Source: Coprobacillus cateniformis | GTDB lineage: Bacteria; Bacillota_I; Bacilli_A; Erysipelotrichales; Coprobacillaceae | NCBI RefSeq assembly: GCF_009767585.1 | Contig: NZ_WSNW01000001.1 | Span: 310,001-374,000, forward strand | DNA length: 64,000 nucleotides | Direction: 5' to 3' | In this document: piece by piece, positions 33,882 through 44,165 of the stretch | Layout of the letters: each line of letters begins with the position of its first letter | Position numbering within the stretch: position 1 is the first letter of the stretch | Program-made: the position numbers and the translations under genes | Notes under the pieces: model-generated | What the model was told of the DNA's origin: nothing | The model's database searches: none | Seen by the model: only the letters and a program-made list of their open reading frames with translations

Positions 33882-34972
33882 TGTTACCTTATTATCTTGT
33901 ATTTATCGTATTATTATTGATGGCAATATCTGAAAGTAGATTCAATTTAGAAATAAATCTTAATCAAAGGAATAAAAAATTATTTTGGTCTGTTTTTTTG
34001 TTGATATTTGCTTTTGTTATACTAAGAGGAAATGGTGATGGAGATTACTTTAGTTATAAAGAGTATTGTCAGGAAATCAAGACATTAACAGATATTTTCA
34101 ATTCATCTTTTCCTATGGAAATTGGTTTTCGTATACTTTCATATATAGTGAATTTATTCCATCTAAATCCACAATTTATAATTATTTTTATGAATAGTAT
34201 TTCACTTACCCTTATATTTATTTTTATAAGAAAATATTCTACACTTCCTTATTTATCTCTTCTTGTATATTTTCCAAGTCTTTTGCAATATGATATGCAT
34301 GCAACACGAACTGCTGTTGCATATAGTATTTTAACTTTAACTTATCATTATTTTATAGGGGATAATATAAAATTCCGTGATAGTAAAATTGTCCTAATTA
34401 TTCTTTTAGCGAGTTTATTTCACAAAAGTGCACTCATCTTTTTACTTGTTTTAATGTTACAAAAAATTCCATTTAAGAAGATGATTTATGTGATAAGTTT
34501 ATTAGGAAGTTTTATTTTTGTGCTTTTCTTTAATATTGATCAAATCATTTTGAGTATATTTAAAATTTTAAATTTAACAAGTTTTTATGCAAGATATTAT
34601 CAATATGCTTATGTTGATGTTAGTGGGTATCCATTTAAACTTTATGATCCTAGACTTTTAATATTAGTATTTCTTTTTGTTTTAGGAATTGCTTTCTTTC
34701 AATGGACAAAAAAGGAGGAATTGTGTCTTAAAATATTATGGTTAAATATTATTATTATGATTCTATTCTCACAACATACAGTATTTGTAACAAGATTCTC
34801 AACATTTTTTAATGTGTTTATTTTAATTTATATTCCTATACTTATAAACAAAATTAGAATGCAATATGGTAATAAATTAAAACTCTATTTTTGTTATTTT
34901 ATTACATTTAGCTATTCTATTTATGGGATAGGAATAATTATGAAAAGTGTTGTTTATAAGTTGTTTTTTTAA
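33878..34972 (+). CDS. EpsG-family polysaccharide polymerase (Wzy)
   Basis: A 364-residue integral membrane protein with about ten helices. The loop RGNGDGDYFSYKEYCQE is typical of the EpsG family (D-x-x-x-Y motif), and SLLVYFPSLLQYDMHATRTA with the conserved Arg matches its core. In a Wzx/Wzy-type locus this is the repeat-unit polymerase. It overlaps the preceding glycosyltransferase by four bases. A separate Wzy_C-like protein is encoded upstream at 27551, so the two probably have different jobs. Confidence 0.82.
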   Translation: MMLPYYLVFIVLLLMAISESRFNLEINLNQRNKKLFWSVFLLIFAFVILRGNGDGDYFSYKEYCQEIKTLTDIFNSSFPMEIGFRILSYIVNLFHLNPQFIIIFMNSISLTLIFIFIRKYSTLPYLSLLVYFPSLLQYDMHATRTAVAYSILTLTYHYFIGDNIKFRDSKIVLIILLASLFHKSALIFLLVLMLQKIPFKKMIYVISLLGSFIFVLFFNIDQIILSIFKILNLTSFYARYYQYAYVDVSGYPFKLYDPRLLILVFLFVLGIAFFQWTKKEELCLKILWLNIIIMILFSQHTVFVTRFSTFFNVFILIYIPILINKIRMQYGNKLKLYFCYFITFSYSIYGIGIIMKSVVYKLFF

Positions 34973-34989
34973 TTACTGAGGAGGAAAAA

Positions 34990-36219
34990 ATGAAAATTTT
35001 ATATGTTACTGATTTATGGGCAGCCTTAGAAGAGTTGATAGTCAATGGAGAGAAGGAAGAAAAAGGTTTACCATCCTTTATAAACCCTCTTAAAGAGTTG
35101 ATTTGTCGTGGTCATGAAGTAGATATAGTGATTGTTTATCCTGGTGATAAAATCAATACGTTTAATATCAATGTTCATTGGTTGAAGAAAAGTCAAATAG
35201 TTGGAGAAGTTGTATGGAACCGTCACTTGTTCGCTAAACCATTAAATAATTGGCGTTTATCACATTTGCTTAAGGAACTCAACCATAAAAAGCAATATGA
35301 TTTTATTTATGGACAAGGGCCTAGTACATATATGGCAAATAAATTTGCACTAAAAAATAATATCCCATATGGTCATAGATTGTATGGAAGTTTTCTATAT
35401 GGAAATATTTGTAAAAGGGGAATATGGAAAACAAGGTTTTTGCATTATAATGAAGCAAGTATCATGAAACAGAAAAAGAATTTCTTATTGATTACTAATG
35501 ATATGTCTCATGGAGATTTAGCAGCTTTAAAATTAACTAATAATCACCCTCCTTATAATCTTTATCACTGGGTAAATGGAGTGGATAGATACGAAATTCC
35601 AAGTTTAAATGATATCGATAAGTATATTAAAGAACTTAATATTGAATCTCATAATATCTTATTTTACCCAGCACGAATTTCAAGATGGAAAGGGCAACAT
35701 AAAGCTTTAGAGGCAGTTAGCCTATTAAAACAAAAGGGTTTTATTTTTGATTTGTATTTTGCTGGTCAAATTACTGAAAAAGATTATTATGAAGAATTAC
35801 AGACTATAGCAAGAGATAAAAATATTGAGAATCAGATCCATTATCTAGGAGTATTAAATAAACATGAAATTAATATTATGGCGAATATCTCTTTAGTTTC
35901 ATTTAGTTTGTATGATATTGGAAATTTAGGTAATGTTTTTCATGAACTCTTGGCGATGGGAAGTTGTATTATTTCGTTAAATGATAGTTCCTTGGATGAC
36001 TTTATTATCCATGGTGAAAATGGATTTTTAGTTGATAATATAGCAGAAATACCTAATATAATCCTAAAATTAAAAGATGATGAAAGTTTACAGAAGAAAA
36101 TAAGATACAATGCGAAATCTACTTCACAAAATAAAATGTTAAGTTGGAAAGAACGAATTGATAAAGAAATTAGTTTAATCGAAACATCATGTTCAAATAA
36201 GAATTTGGAGGATAAATAA
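34990..36219 (+). CDS. family 4 glycosyltransferase (GT-B)
   Basis: A 409-residue GT-B enzyme. The C-terminal Glycos_transf_1 domain has LFYPARISRWKGQHKALEAV, the YFAGQITEKDYYEEL segment and GNVFHELLAMGSCIISLNDS in the E-x7-E region. The N-terminal domain binds the acceptor. GAGGAGG precedes the ATG at 34990. The next gene starts immediately after its stop. It likely adds another sugar, possibly the ManNAc3NAcA made by the genes behind it. Confidence 0.87.
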   Translation: MKILYVTDLWAALEELIVNGEKEEKGLPSFINPLKELICRGHEVDIVIVYPGDKINTFNINVHWLKKSQIVGEVVWNRHLFAKPLNNWRLSHLLKELNHKKQYDFIYGQGPSTYMANKFALKNNIPYGHRLYGSFLYGNICKRGIWKTRFLHYNEASIMKQKKNFLLITNDMSHGDLAALKLTNNHPPYNLYHWVNGVDRYEIPSLNDIDKYIKELNIESHNILFYPARISRWKGQHKALEAVSLLKQKGFIFDLYFAGQITEKDYYEELQTIARDKNIENQIHYLGVLNKHEINIMANISLVSFSLYDIGNLGNVFHELLAMGSCIISLNDSSLDDFIIHGENGFLVDNIAEIPNIILKLKDDESLQKKIRYNAKSTSQNKMLSWKERIDKEISLIETSCSNKNLEDK

Positions 36220-37305
36220 ATGAGATATGCACTAATTGGTTGTGGACGAATTTCACCAAATCATATTGCTGCAGCAATTAAAAATAAACTTGAAATTGTA
36301 GGGATTTGTGATATTAATTCACATAATATGGAGATATTGCTAGAAAAATTTAAAATAAATAATTCGAGTATAAAACAATATTCTGATTATAAAAAAATGA
36401 TTGAGATAGAGAATCCTGAACTGGTTGCTATTGCGACTGAGTCTGGACTTCATTCTGAAATAGCGCTTTATTGTATTGAACATGGTATTCATTGTATTAT
36501 TGAAAAACCAATTGCAATGAGTATGGTAGATGCTAGAAAGATATGTGAAGAAGCAGATAAATATAATGTGATTGTATGTGCTAATCATCAAAACAGATTT
36601 AATAAATCTATACAAAAAATTCATGAAGCTGTAGAGAATAATAAATTTGGAAAAATACTTCACGCTGCAGCACATGTGAGATGGAATCGTGGGAAAGCCT
36701 ATTATGATCAAGCTAAATGGCGTGGAACATGGGCTAATGATGGTGGCTGTTTAATGAATCAATGTATCCACAATGCAGATTTATTACGTTGGTTGATGGG
36801 TGATGAAATTGAAGAAGTCATGGCATATACAGATAATTTAAATCATGATTATCTTGAAGCAGAGGATTTAGGTTTAGCAGTTATTAAATTTAAAAATGGG
36901 TCTTATGGTCTGTTTGAAGGAACTGTAAATGTCTTCCCTAAAAATCTAGAAGAAACATTATATATATTTGGGAGTACAGGTACAATTAAAGCTGGTGGAA
37001 AATCTGTTAATTTGATTGAAGAATGGAACTTTGCAAATGATGGTGAAGATGCTGAAACCGTTAAACAACAAAATAGTGAACAACCTCAAAATGTTTACGG
37101 GTTTGGACATAATCCATTATATACAGATGTTATTAAGGCTATAAGAACAGGTACAAAACCATTGGTTGATGCTGAAGCAGGAACAAGAGCTTTAGAATTG
37201 ATTCTTGCTATATATCAATCCGCAGCAACAAGAAAACCAGTAAAACTCCCTTTGGGGGATATTTCTTCAACAGATTTTATGGGAAGATTCAGGAGAAAAA
37301 TATGA
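36220..37305 (+). CDS. wbpB: UDP-N-acetylglucosaminuronate 3-dehydrogenase (WbpB/WlbA type)
   Basis: A 361-residue Gfo/Idh/MocA oxidoreductase. The Rossmann motif is ALIGCGRISPNH, the catalytic EKP motif is CIIEKPIAMS, and RWNRGKAYYDQAKWRGTW with GGCLMNQCIHNADLLRWLMG is the pattern of the WlbA subgroup. It oxidises C3 of UDP-GlcNAcA so the aminotransferase WbpE can act. It starts directly after the preceding stop and overlaps the epimerase gene by four bases. The subgroup call is supported by having WbpA, WbpE, WbpD and WbpI homologues in the same operon. Confidence 0.88.
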   Translation: MRYALIGCGRISPNHIAAAIKNKLEIVGICDINSHNMEILLEKFKINNSSIKQYSDYKKMIEIENPELVAIATESGLHSEIALYCIEHGIHCIIEKPIAMSMVDARKICEEADKYNVIVCANHQNRFNKSIQKIHEAVENNKFGKILHAAAHVRWNRGKAYYDQAKWRGTWANDGGCLMNQCIHNADLLRWLMGDEIEEVMAYTDNLNHDYLEAEDLGLAVIKFKNGSYGLFEGTVNVFPKNLEETLYIFGSTGTIKAGGKSVNLIEEWNFANDGEDAETVKQQNSEQPQNVYGFGHNPLYTDVIKAIRTGTKPLVDAEAGTRALELILAIYQSAATRKPVKLPLGDISSTDFMGRFRRKI

Positions 37306-38396
37306 AAAAAATATTAACAATCGTTGGTGCTAGACCTCAATTTATCAAAGCAGGTATTACAGCAAAATCTATAAGAAAGAATTTTAAAGAAATATTAGTT
37401 CATACTGGCCAGCACTATGATGCCAATATGTCTGATGTTTTTTTTGAAGAAATGAAGATTCCTAAACCTGATTATAATTTAGCTGTTGGTTCAGGAAGTC
37501 ATGCAGTACAAACAGCTAATATGATGATTAAAATAGAAGAAGTTTTATTGAAAGAAAAACCAGATGGAGTTCTACTATATGGGGATACTAATTCGACTAT
37601 CGCTGCCTCTATTACAGCTGCAAAATTAAATATTCCAGTTTTTCATATTGAAGCGGGAACAAGAACACATATTTTTGATATGCCAGAAGAACAAAATAGA
37701 ATAGTAACAGACCATTTGTCTTCAATTTGTTTTGCTCCAACACAATTATCTCAAGATAACTTGATTAAAGAAGGTTTAGAAAATAAGTCTTTTTTTCTAG
37801 GTGATGTTATGTATGATGCATTACTTTTCTATTCGAAATTAGCTGATGAAATATCAGATGAAGAATATATTTCCAAATTAATGCCTCTATTTGGTCAAAA
37901 AAAAGATGTTTCAAAAGGATATTATCTTGCAACAAGTCATAGGCCAGAAAATACAGATGATAAAACTAAACTCATTAATATTTTAGATGCACTTAATGAA
38001 TTAGATAAACCTGTCATATTTGCTGTACATCCAAGAATTAAAAATTTTATTCAGTCTCAACATGATAAATATCTGAATATATTTTTTGTTGAACCATTAA
38101 CATATTTTGAAACATTACATTTCCTTAAAAATGCTTCTTTTGTAATTACTGATTCAGGTGGTTTACATAAAGAATCCTATTTAATTGGTACACCGTGTGT
38201 AAGTATACTAAGAAATGGATGGGAAGAAACTTTACATAATGGGTGGAATGAATTTGTTTCTCCAAACAAAGAACAAATTCTTAAATCTATTTATGAAAGA
38301 AATATTGACTTCAATTCTATTAGAGATGGTTTTGGCGATGGACATAGTTGTGAAAAAATCGTAGAAAAAATTAATGATTTCTTTATAGGAGAGTGA
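37302..38396 (+). CDS. wbpI: UDP-sugar 2-epimerase, non-hydrolysing (WbpI-like)
   Basis: A 364-residue GT-B-fold epimerase. Signatures are TIVGARPQFIKAGI, VHTGQHYDANMSDVFFEEM, VLLYGDTNSTIAA, HIEAGTRTHIFDMPEEQNR and TDSGGLHKESY with the catalytic acidic residues. Related WecB makes UDP-ManNAc, but in a wbpABDE context WbpI epimerises UDP-GlcNAc3NAcA to UDP-ManNAc3NAcA. The THIFDMPEEQNR form, unlike the usual RTGD...PEE of WecB, supports this. It overlaps both neighbours by a few bases. Confidence 0.85.
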   Translation: MKKILTIVGARPQFIKAGITAKSIRKNFKEILVHTGQHYDANMSDVFFEEMKIPKPDYNLAVGSGSHAVQTANMMIKIEEVLLKEKPDGVLLYGDTNSTIAASITAAKLNIPVFHIEAGTRTHIFDMPEEQNRIVTDHLSSICFAPTQLSQDNLIKEGLENKSFFLGDVMYDALLFYSKLADEISDEEYISKLMPLFGQKKDVSKGYYLATSHRPENTDDKTKLINILDALNELDKPVIFAVHPRIKNFIQSQHDKYLNIFFVEPLTYFETLHFLKNASFVITDSGGLHKESYLIGTPCVSILRNGWEETLHNGWNEFVSPNKEQILKSIYERNIDFNSIRDGFGDGHSCEKIVEKINDFFIGE

Positions 38397-38401
38397 AAAA
38401 G

Positions 38402-39547
38402 ATGCAATTTATAGATTTAAAGAGTCAATATGAGAATTTGAAAGATGAAATTAATACAAACATTCAAAATGTATTAAACTCTGGTCAGTATATGATGGGA
38501 GATTATATTCAGCAATTAGAAAAAGAATTAGCAGAGTATGTTGGTGTGAAATATTGTGTAACTTGTGCAAATGGAACTGATGCCTTACAGCTTGCTTTAA
38601 TGGCATGGAATATCAAGCAAGGCGATGCTGTCTTTGTACCCTCTTTTACTTTTTATTCAACAGCAGAAGTTGTATCACTAGTTGGGGCTACTCCTATCTT
38701 CATAGAGACTGATCCTAAAACATTCAATATGGACTCAAACCATTTAGAAAAGGCTATAAAAGATATTATTAGCGAAGGAAAACTAACTCCTAAAGTTATT
38801 ATTCCTGTTGATTTGTTTGGACAACCGGCAGACTACAATCAAATCATTAACATAGCTCATAAATATAATCTTTATGTACTAGAAGATGGTGCACAAGGTT
38901 TTGGTGGTTCAATTAATGAAAAGATGGCATGTAGTTTTGGAGACATTGCAACGACCTCTTTTTTTCCTGCTAAACCATTAGGATGCTATGGCGATGGTGG
39001 AGCGCTTTTTACTGACAGTGAAGAATTTTATCAACTACTCATATCATTAAGAGTGCATGGAAAAGGAACTTTTAAGTATGATAATGTGAGAGTTGGAATG
39101 AATTCAAGACTTGATACTATTCAAGCTGCTATTCTCTTGCCAAAGTTACATGCGTTTAAGGAATATGAACTAGATAAGAGAAATCAATATGCTAAGCTAT
39201 ACACTGAATGCTTAAAAGAATATGTTAAGACGCCATATGTCCCTAATGGTTATGTATCTAGCTGGGCACAATATACAATTCTTTTGAATAGTGAAGATGA
39301 GAGAAATTATCTGCAGCAAAAACTTAAGGAGAAAGATATTCCAACTATGATTTATTATCCAACACCAATGCATAAGCAGTCTGTATATAAAGATTATAGT
39401 TTTCATTTAGATGAACTCAAAAAATGTGAGGCTATATCAAAAACATGTCTAAGTTTGCCAATGCATCCATATCTAGATAATGAAACTATAGTAAACATTG
39501 TTAATATACTAACAACTATATTAAAGGAGTACAGAAATTATGGATAA
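38402..39547 (+). CDS. wbpE: UDP-3-keto-GlcNAcA aminotransferase (DegT/DnrJ family, WbpE-like)
   Basis: A 381-residue PLP-dependent aminotransferase. It has CANGTDALQLALMAW, EDGAQGFGGS and the Schiff-base lysine in SFFPAKPLGCYGDGGAL, followed by RVGMNSRLDTIQAAIL. The ATG at 38402 is preferred over the GTG at 38393 because AGGAG has normal spacing. It transfers an amino group to C3 of the 3-keto sugar made by the WbpB homologue. It is translationally linked to the acetyltransferase gene, overlapping by eight bases. Confidence 0.9.
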   Translation: MQFIDLKSQYENLKDEINTNIQNVLNSGQYMMGDYIQQLEKELAEYVGVKYCVTCANGTDALQLALMAWNIKQGDAVFVPSFTFYSTAEVVSLVGATPIFIETDPKTFNMDSNHLEKAIKDIISEGKLTPKVIIPVDLFGQPADYNQIINIAHKYNLYVLEDGAQGFGGSINEKMACSFGDIATTSFFPAKPLGCYGDGGALFTDSEEFYQLLISLRVHGKGTFKYDNVRVGMNSRLDTIQAAILLPKLHAFKEYELDKRNQYAKLYTECLKEYVKTPYVPNGYVSSWAQYTILLNSEDERNYLQQKLKEKDIPTMIYYPTPMHKQSVYKDYSFHLDELKKCEAISKTCLSLPMHPYLDNETIVNIVNILTTILKEYRNYG

Positions 39548-40112
39548 ATGTTTTGTACATGAATCTGCCTATATCGATGAAGGATGTCAGATTGGAGAGG
39601 GAACAAAAATATGGCATTTTTCACATATTATGGCAGGAGCAATTGTTGGAAAGAAATGTAATCTCGGTCAAAATGTAGTTATATCACCCAAAGTAGTATT
39701 AGGAAATAATGTAAAAATACAAAATAATGTATCCGTTTATGAAGGCGTTATCTGTGAAGATGATGTCTTTTTAGGTCCAAGTTGTGTATTTACAAATGTT
39801 ATTAATCCAAGAAGCTTTATTTCTAGAAAAGATGAATATAAGCAAACAGTTATACATAAAGGTGCATCAATTGGAGCTAATTCGACAATTATTTGTGGTC
39901 ATGACATTGGAAAATATGCATTTGTCGGCGCAGGAACAGTTGTCACAAAAACAATTCCTGATTATGCGTGTGTTGTTGGAAATCCATGCAGAATATTGTA
40001 TTACGTATGTGAGTGTGGAGAACCACTAGATTTTTCAAATAGTAATCAATGTAAATGTAAAAAATGTTCAAAAGATTATATTAAAAATGATGAAAAAGTG
40101 GAGGAAATCTAA
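39540..40112 (+). CDS. wbpD: hexapeptide N-acetyltransferase (WbpD-like)
   Basis: A 190-residue left-handed beta-helix acetyltransferase. Hexapeptide repeats begin at YIDEGCQIGEGTKIWHFSHI, a phrase typical of WbpD/WlbB, and the region GPSCVFTNVINPRSFISRKD with the catalytic Asn-His area follows, ending in AGTVVTKTIPDYACVVGNPC. The C-terminal cysteines in CECGEPL and CKCKKC could form a small zinc ribbon, also seen in relatives. It acetylates the 3-amino group of UDP-GlcNAc3NA. AGGAG precedes the ATG. Confidence 0.9.
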   Translation: MDKCFVHESAYIDEGCQIGEGTKIWHFSHIMAGAIVGKKCNLGQNVVISPKVVLGNNVKIQNNVSVYEGVICEDDVFLGPSCVFTNVINPRSFISRKDEYKQTVIHKGASIGANSTIICGHDIGKYAFVGAGTVVTKTIPDYACVVGNPCRILYYVCECGEPLDFSNSNQCKCKKCSKDYIKNDEKVEEI

Positions 40113-40113
40113 A

Positions 40114-41427
40114 ATGAAAGAAGAATTACTTAAGAAAATTGAAAACAAGGAAATTGTTGTAGGAGTTGTAGGTTTAGGGTATGTTGGATTACCTCTAGCT
40201 GTAGAAAAAGCTAAAGCAGGATTTAAAACAATTGGTTTTGATGTTCAAAATGAAAAGGTTAATTTGGTAAATCAAGGTGTTAATTATATTGGTGATGTCG
40301 TTGATTCTGAATTGAAAGAATTAGTTGAATCAGAAATGTTATCTGCAACTACTGATTTTAGTTTTATCAAAGATGTAGATTTTGTAGCTATTTGTGTTCC
40401 AACACCTTTAGATGCTCATCAACAGCCTGATATTAGCTTTGTAAAATCTAGTTCAGAAGCTATTTCAGAATATCTTTCTAAAGGAACTATGGTAGTTTTA
40501 GAATCATCTACGTATCCTGGAACAACTGAAGAATTAGTGAAACCAATTCTTGAAAAAGGTTCAGGATTAATTTGTGGTAAAGATTTCTATTTAGGTTTTT
40601 CTCCAGAACGTGTTGATCCAGGTAACACTGTATATCAGACAAAAAACACTCCAAAGGTTGTTGGAGCAATTGGTAAAGATGCGACTGAAGTTATTGCTGC
40701 AATGTACAGATCTGTACTGGAAGGAGATATCCATGAAGTATCATCTCCAGCAGTTGCTGAATTAGAAAAGATTCTTGAGAATACATATAGAAATATCAAT
40801 ATTGGTTTAGTTAATGAAATATGCATGTTGTGTGAAAAAATGGGTATTTCAGCATGGGAAGTTATAGATGCTGCTAAGACAAAACCATTTGGATATCAAG
40901 CATTCTATCCTGGACCAGGATTAGGTGGACATTGTATTCCATTAGATCCATATTATTTAACATGGAAAGCTAGGGAATTTGGGTTCCATACATCTATGAT
41001 AGAAAATAGTATGATTATCAATGATAAGATGCCTGAATATTGTGTAGAAAGATGTTATAAAGTTTTAAATAGACAGAAAAAAGCAATGTCTAGTTCCAAA
41101 ATATTAGTGTTAGGTGTTGCGTATAAAAATGATATTGATGATTATAGAGAAAGTCCAGCATTAAAGTTAATTGATTTATTAAAAAAGGAAGATGCATTAG
41201 TTGATTTCTATGATCCATATATTTCTGAATATAAATATCATGGTAAGATATATGAGGGAATAAAAGGAATTAATCCTAAAACATTATCCCAATATGATTT
41301 AATCATTATTGCAACTGCTCATAAATCTTATGATTTAGATATGATACAAAAAAATTCTAAAGTCATTTTTGATACGAGAAATGCAATGAAAGAAATAACG
41401 CATCGTGAAAATATAGAGTTAATTTAA
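40114..41427 (+). CDS. wbpA: UDP-N-acetylglucosamine 6-dehydrogenase (WbpA-like)
   Basis: A 437-residue UDP-sugar dehydrogenase with NAD motif VGVVGLGYVGLPLAVEKA, the ICVPTPLD segment, SSTYPGTTEE, and the catalytic cysteine in GPGLGGHCIPLDP. It oxidises UDP-GlcNAc to UDP-GlcNAcA, the first step of the ManNAc3NAcA pathway. GGAGG before 40114 fixes the start. It is followed one base later by the flippase gene. WecC-type activity on UDP-ManNAc is the alternative, but the neighbours favour WbpA. Confidence 0.9.
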   Translation: MKEELLKKIENKEIVVGVVGLGYVGLPLAVEKAKAGFKTIGFDVQNEKVNLVNQGVNYIGDVVDSELKELVESEMLSATTDFSFIKDVDFVAICVPTPLDAHQQPDISFVKSSSEAISEYLSKGTMVVLESSTYPGTTEELVKPILEKGSGLICGKDFYLGFSPERVDPGNTVYQTKNTPKVVGAIGKDATEVIAAMYRSVLEGDIHEVSSPAVAELEKILENTYRNINIGLVNEICMLCEKMGISAWEVIDAAKTKPFGYQAFYPGPGLGGHCIPLDPYYLTWKAREFGFHTSMIENSMIINDKMPEYCVERCYKVLNRQKKAMSSSKILVLGVAYKNDIDDYRESPALKLIDLLKKEDALVDFYDPYISEYKYHGKIYEGIKGINPKTLSQYDLIIIATAHKSYDLDMIQKNSKVIFDTRNAMKEITHRENIELI

Positions 41428-41428
41428 T

Positions 41429-42673
41429 ATGACCTTATTCAAAAATAATTATTTAAAATCTATATTAACTTTAGCATCTGGCTCAATTATTGCTCAGCTT
41501 ATTTCATTTCTTTTATCTCCAGTTATAACCAGAATATTTACACCAGCAGAATTAGGAATATATACTTTATTACTTTCTGCTGTAAATATTTTTTCACCTG
41601 CTATTAATTTGCGCTATGATTTAGCAATAGTGACAGTAGAGGATGATAGAGAAGCTATTATTTTGGTAAAACTTTCGATCTATTTAATGATACTTATAGA
41701 TATTATTGTAACATGTGGTACCGGTATTTACTTTTTTCTTAATGGTGAAAATTTGGTATTTATTATTCCTATGTTTTTTCTTCTTTTACTTGTTTCAGGA
41801 ATTACCAATATATTAAATAGTTTTAATAATCGATTAAGAGAATATAAATTAATTACATCCGTTTATGTTATCAGAACATTTTTTCAAAATATTCTTCAAA
41901 TTTTTTCAGGGATTTTACTATTTGGGAGTTATGGACTTATTTTTTCGAATTTTATTGGACAGTTAGCAGGGATAAAACGACAAAGCAAAAGTTTAAGTCC
42001 CTATTATGAAGAATTGAAAAATGTAGATTATACAAAAATGAAATTAGTTTTTTTCAAGTATATAAAACAACCTCTTTATTCTACACCAGCTGCTTTTGCG
42101 AATAGTTTTTCTTATTCATCAATCAATTTATTTATACAAGCTCTATTTAATGATACTATTTTGGGTCTCTATTCTCTTTCATATAGAGTTTTAGGACTAC
42201 CCCTTACAATGATAAGTGGCAATGTATCAAAAGTATATATGGAAAGTGCAACAAAAGAATTATATGAACAAAAAAATTATTATAATTCGTTTAAAAAAAC
42301 AACACTTTTATTGTCAATTGTTGCTATTTTGATGGTTATAGTTCTTTTCCTTTTTGCCCCTTTCCTTTTTCATATTGTATTTGGATCAAATTGGAAAGAA
42401 GCAGGTATTTATGTGCAAATATTAGCTCCTATGTTTGGATTAAGGCTAATAGTAAGTGCTTTAAGTGTAGGAACAATTATATCTCAAAAACAAGATCTTG
42501 AATTAAAAGTACAAGTTATGTTTTTAGCATTCTCTTTTATTTGTTTTTTTATTTCAAAGTATTTTCAATTGAATATATATTTATATCTAGCCGTTGTTTC
42601 TATAACTTATAGTATTATATATATATATTACTTTATATGTCTAAAAAATATATCACAAAAAATTATTGATTAA
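41429..42673 (+). CDS. Wzx-type polysaccharide flippase, locus 1
   Basis: A 414-residue MATE-like (MOP superfamily) protein with about 12 membrane helices. The start LTLASGSIIAQLISFLLSP with ITRIFTPAELGIYTLLLSAV is the standard N-terminal pattern of oligosaccharide flippases. It moves the lipid-linked repeat unit across the membrane for the polymerase encoded upstream. It is the last gene of the LoaP operon; its start overlaps no ribosome binding site of note and follows the wbpA stop by one base, so translation is probably coupled. Very low GC, like its neighbours. Confidence 0.9.
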   Translation: MTLFKNNYLKSILTLASGSIIAQLISFLLSPVITRIFTPAELGIYTLLLSAVNIFSPAINLRYDLAIVTVEDDREAIILVKLSIYLMILIDIIVTCGTGIYFFLNGENLVFIIPMFFLLLLVSGITNILNSFNNRLREYKLITSVYVIRTFFQNILQIFSGILLFGSYGLIFSNFIGQLAGIKRQSKSLSPYYEELKNVDYTKMKLVFFKYIKQPLYSTPAAFANSFSYSSINLFIQALFNDTILGLYSLSYRVLGLPLTMISGNVSKVYMESATKELYEQKNYYNSFKKTTLLLSIVAILMVIVLFLFAPFLFHIVFGSNWKEAGIYVQILAPMFGLRLIVSALSVGTIISQKQDLELKVQVMFLAFSFICFFISKYFQLNIYLYLAVVSITYSIIYIYYFICLKNISQKIID

Positions 42674-43394
42674 ATGTATGAAAAAACATATTAATAATGT
42701 GAAATCATCTAAGTTAAATAAGTTAATATTTAAAATCACTTTAATTTTGTTTTAAATTTTTTCTGAATACTCACACTTCAAAGGAAAACTATTTTTCTAT
42801 TTTACAATTTATTTAGCCTTTACTATTTCTTTATAGTAAATTTTTAAAGAAGCATTGTTTTTTTTATCAAAAATATCTATTCTTACTACAGATGGAGAAC
42901 ATAATCTTTACATATTAAATTATAAAATAAAGGTTATAAATGAAAAGACAAATTATGAGGAAAAGAATTATAGACTATTTTAGTTAAATATTACTATAAG
43001 AAATATTAAAAATAATATGACTGGGATGTATCATGGAATAACAAAGAGAAAAATGACATTATTTATAAATGAACAAGAATAGTAGGGATATAGGAAGTAA
43101 TATAATGGATAAAGTCAAAAAAATCAAAAATTTTTTTCTAATAAGTCATAGTTAGATTGTTTTTATACTTCATATCTCATTTTCATATTCTTCATTTGCC
43201 TATTCGTTATGAGAATTTAGATATTTTTTCAATTAAATGAATTTTAATTATAGTAAGTAAAGCTAGCTACTTATTAAGATAATTTATCCAAATTATATCA
43301 GAAAATTAAATATAAGTTCTAAGCGTTAAAAAATTAACAATTATTGAAAATCAAGCTAATAGCGGATTAAGCATTACTCAATTTTGTTTTATAA
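42674..43394. other. noncoding, degenerate region after locus 1
   Basis: AT-rich sequence with stops in all frames. I see no intact gene and no convincing terminator for the operon immediately after the flippase. It is probably eroded sequence continuous with the IS66 remnant to its right. Confidence 0.5.
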
Positions 43395-43985
43395 AAACAG
43401 GAAGAAATTCTTAAATGGAGAAATACTGTTTTCAAAGTTTTCATTCCTGTTGAAGTTTCTGAAGAAAAATATTCATTCATCTCAATGAATATTAATGGAC
43501 ATACTGTCAAATTTGATTGTGCATTGCTTGATAGGATTATTGAATTCTCAAATGATTATTAATGCTGATGAAGTTAAAAACATCTATGTTGCCAACCAAT
43601 AAATGTAAGAAGATCAATAGATGACTTAACTCAAATTGTTATTCTGCAGTTTCAAATGAATCATAGTCTTTTCATTTTTACAAATAAGGCAAGAAATCAT
43701 ATTTAAAATTCTATATTATGAAAACAATGATTTCTGGTTGCTGTTAACAAGGGTCATATTGAAATATCAAAAAATCGATTCTAAAATTCTATTTGGCTAT
43801 TCTATATCGATAGCAAGAACTGGCTATTCAGTGATACATCAATAATATAATAGCAGGAGCAAAGCCATCTGCAAGAATCTATTCACTGCTAAAAACGGCT
43901 AAGCTCAATGATTTAAAGCAATATGATTATTTTAAGTATCTTTTATTAGTAACAATAGATACAGATATTAATAATGAGTAATCAA
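43395..43985 (+). pseudogene. IS66 family remnant (tnpA end, tnpB, tnpC end)
   Basis: Three pieces in the order of IS66. First VFKVFIPVEVSEEKYSFIS with MNINGHTVKFDCALLDRIIE resembles the end of TnpA. Then VRRSIDDLTQIVILQFQMNH, SLFIFTNKARN and KILYYENNDFWLLLTR, in shifting frames, is TnpB (compare D.RKSIDGL...LFVFCN..R..IKILYWD.NGFWLL). Finally AGAKPSARIYSLLKTAKLND with LKQYDYFKYLL is the C-terminus of TnpC. Frameshifts, stops and loss of most of tnpC show an old, immobile copy. Confidence 0.75.
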
Positions 43986-44165
43986 TAGAAAAAATAAAGC
44001 TAAGTCAGTGAGATTAGGTAAAAAAATCGTAGAAATAAGATCTTTTAGTTGTTGTATAAAACTAATATTTAATTTCCCAAATAAATTTAAATACTCTATC
44101 TAATTACAGTTCTATTATAATGTAGCTAATGGGGCTTTTTTATTTGACATTTAACTAAATATATA

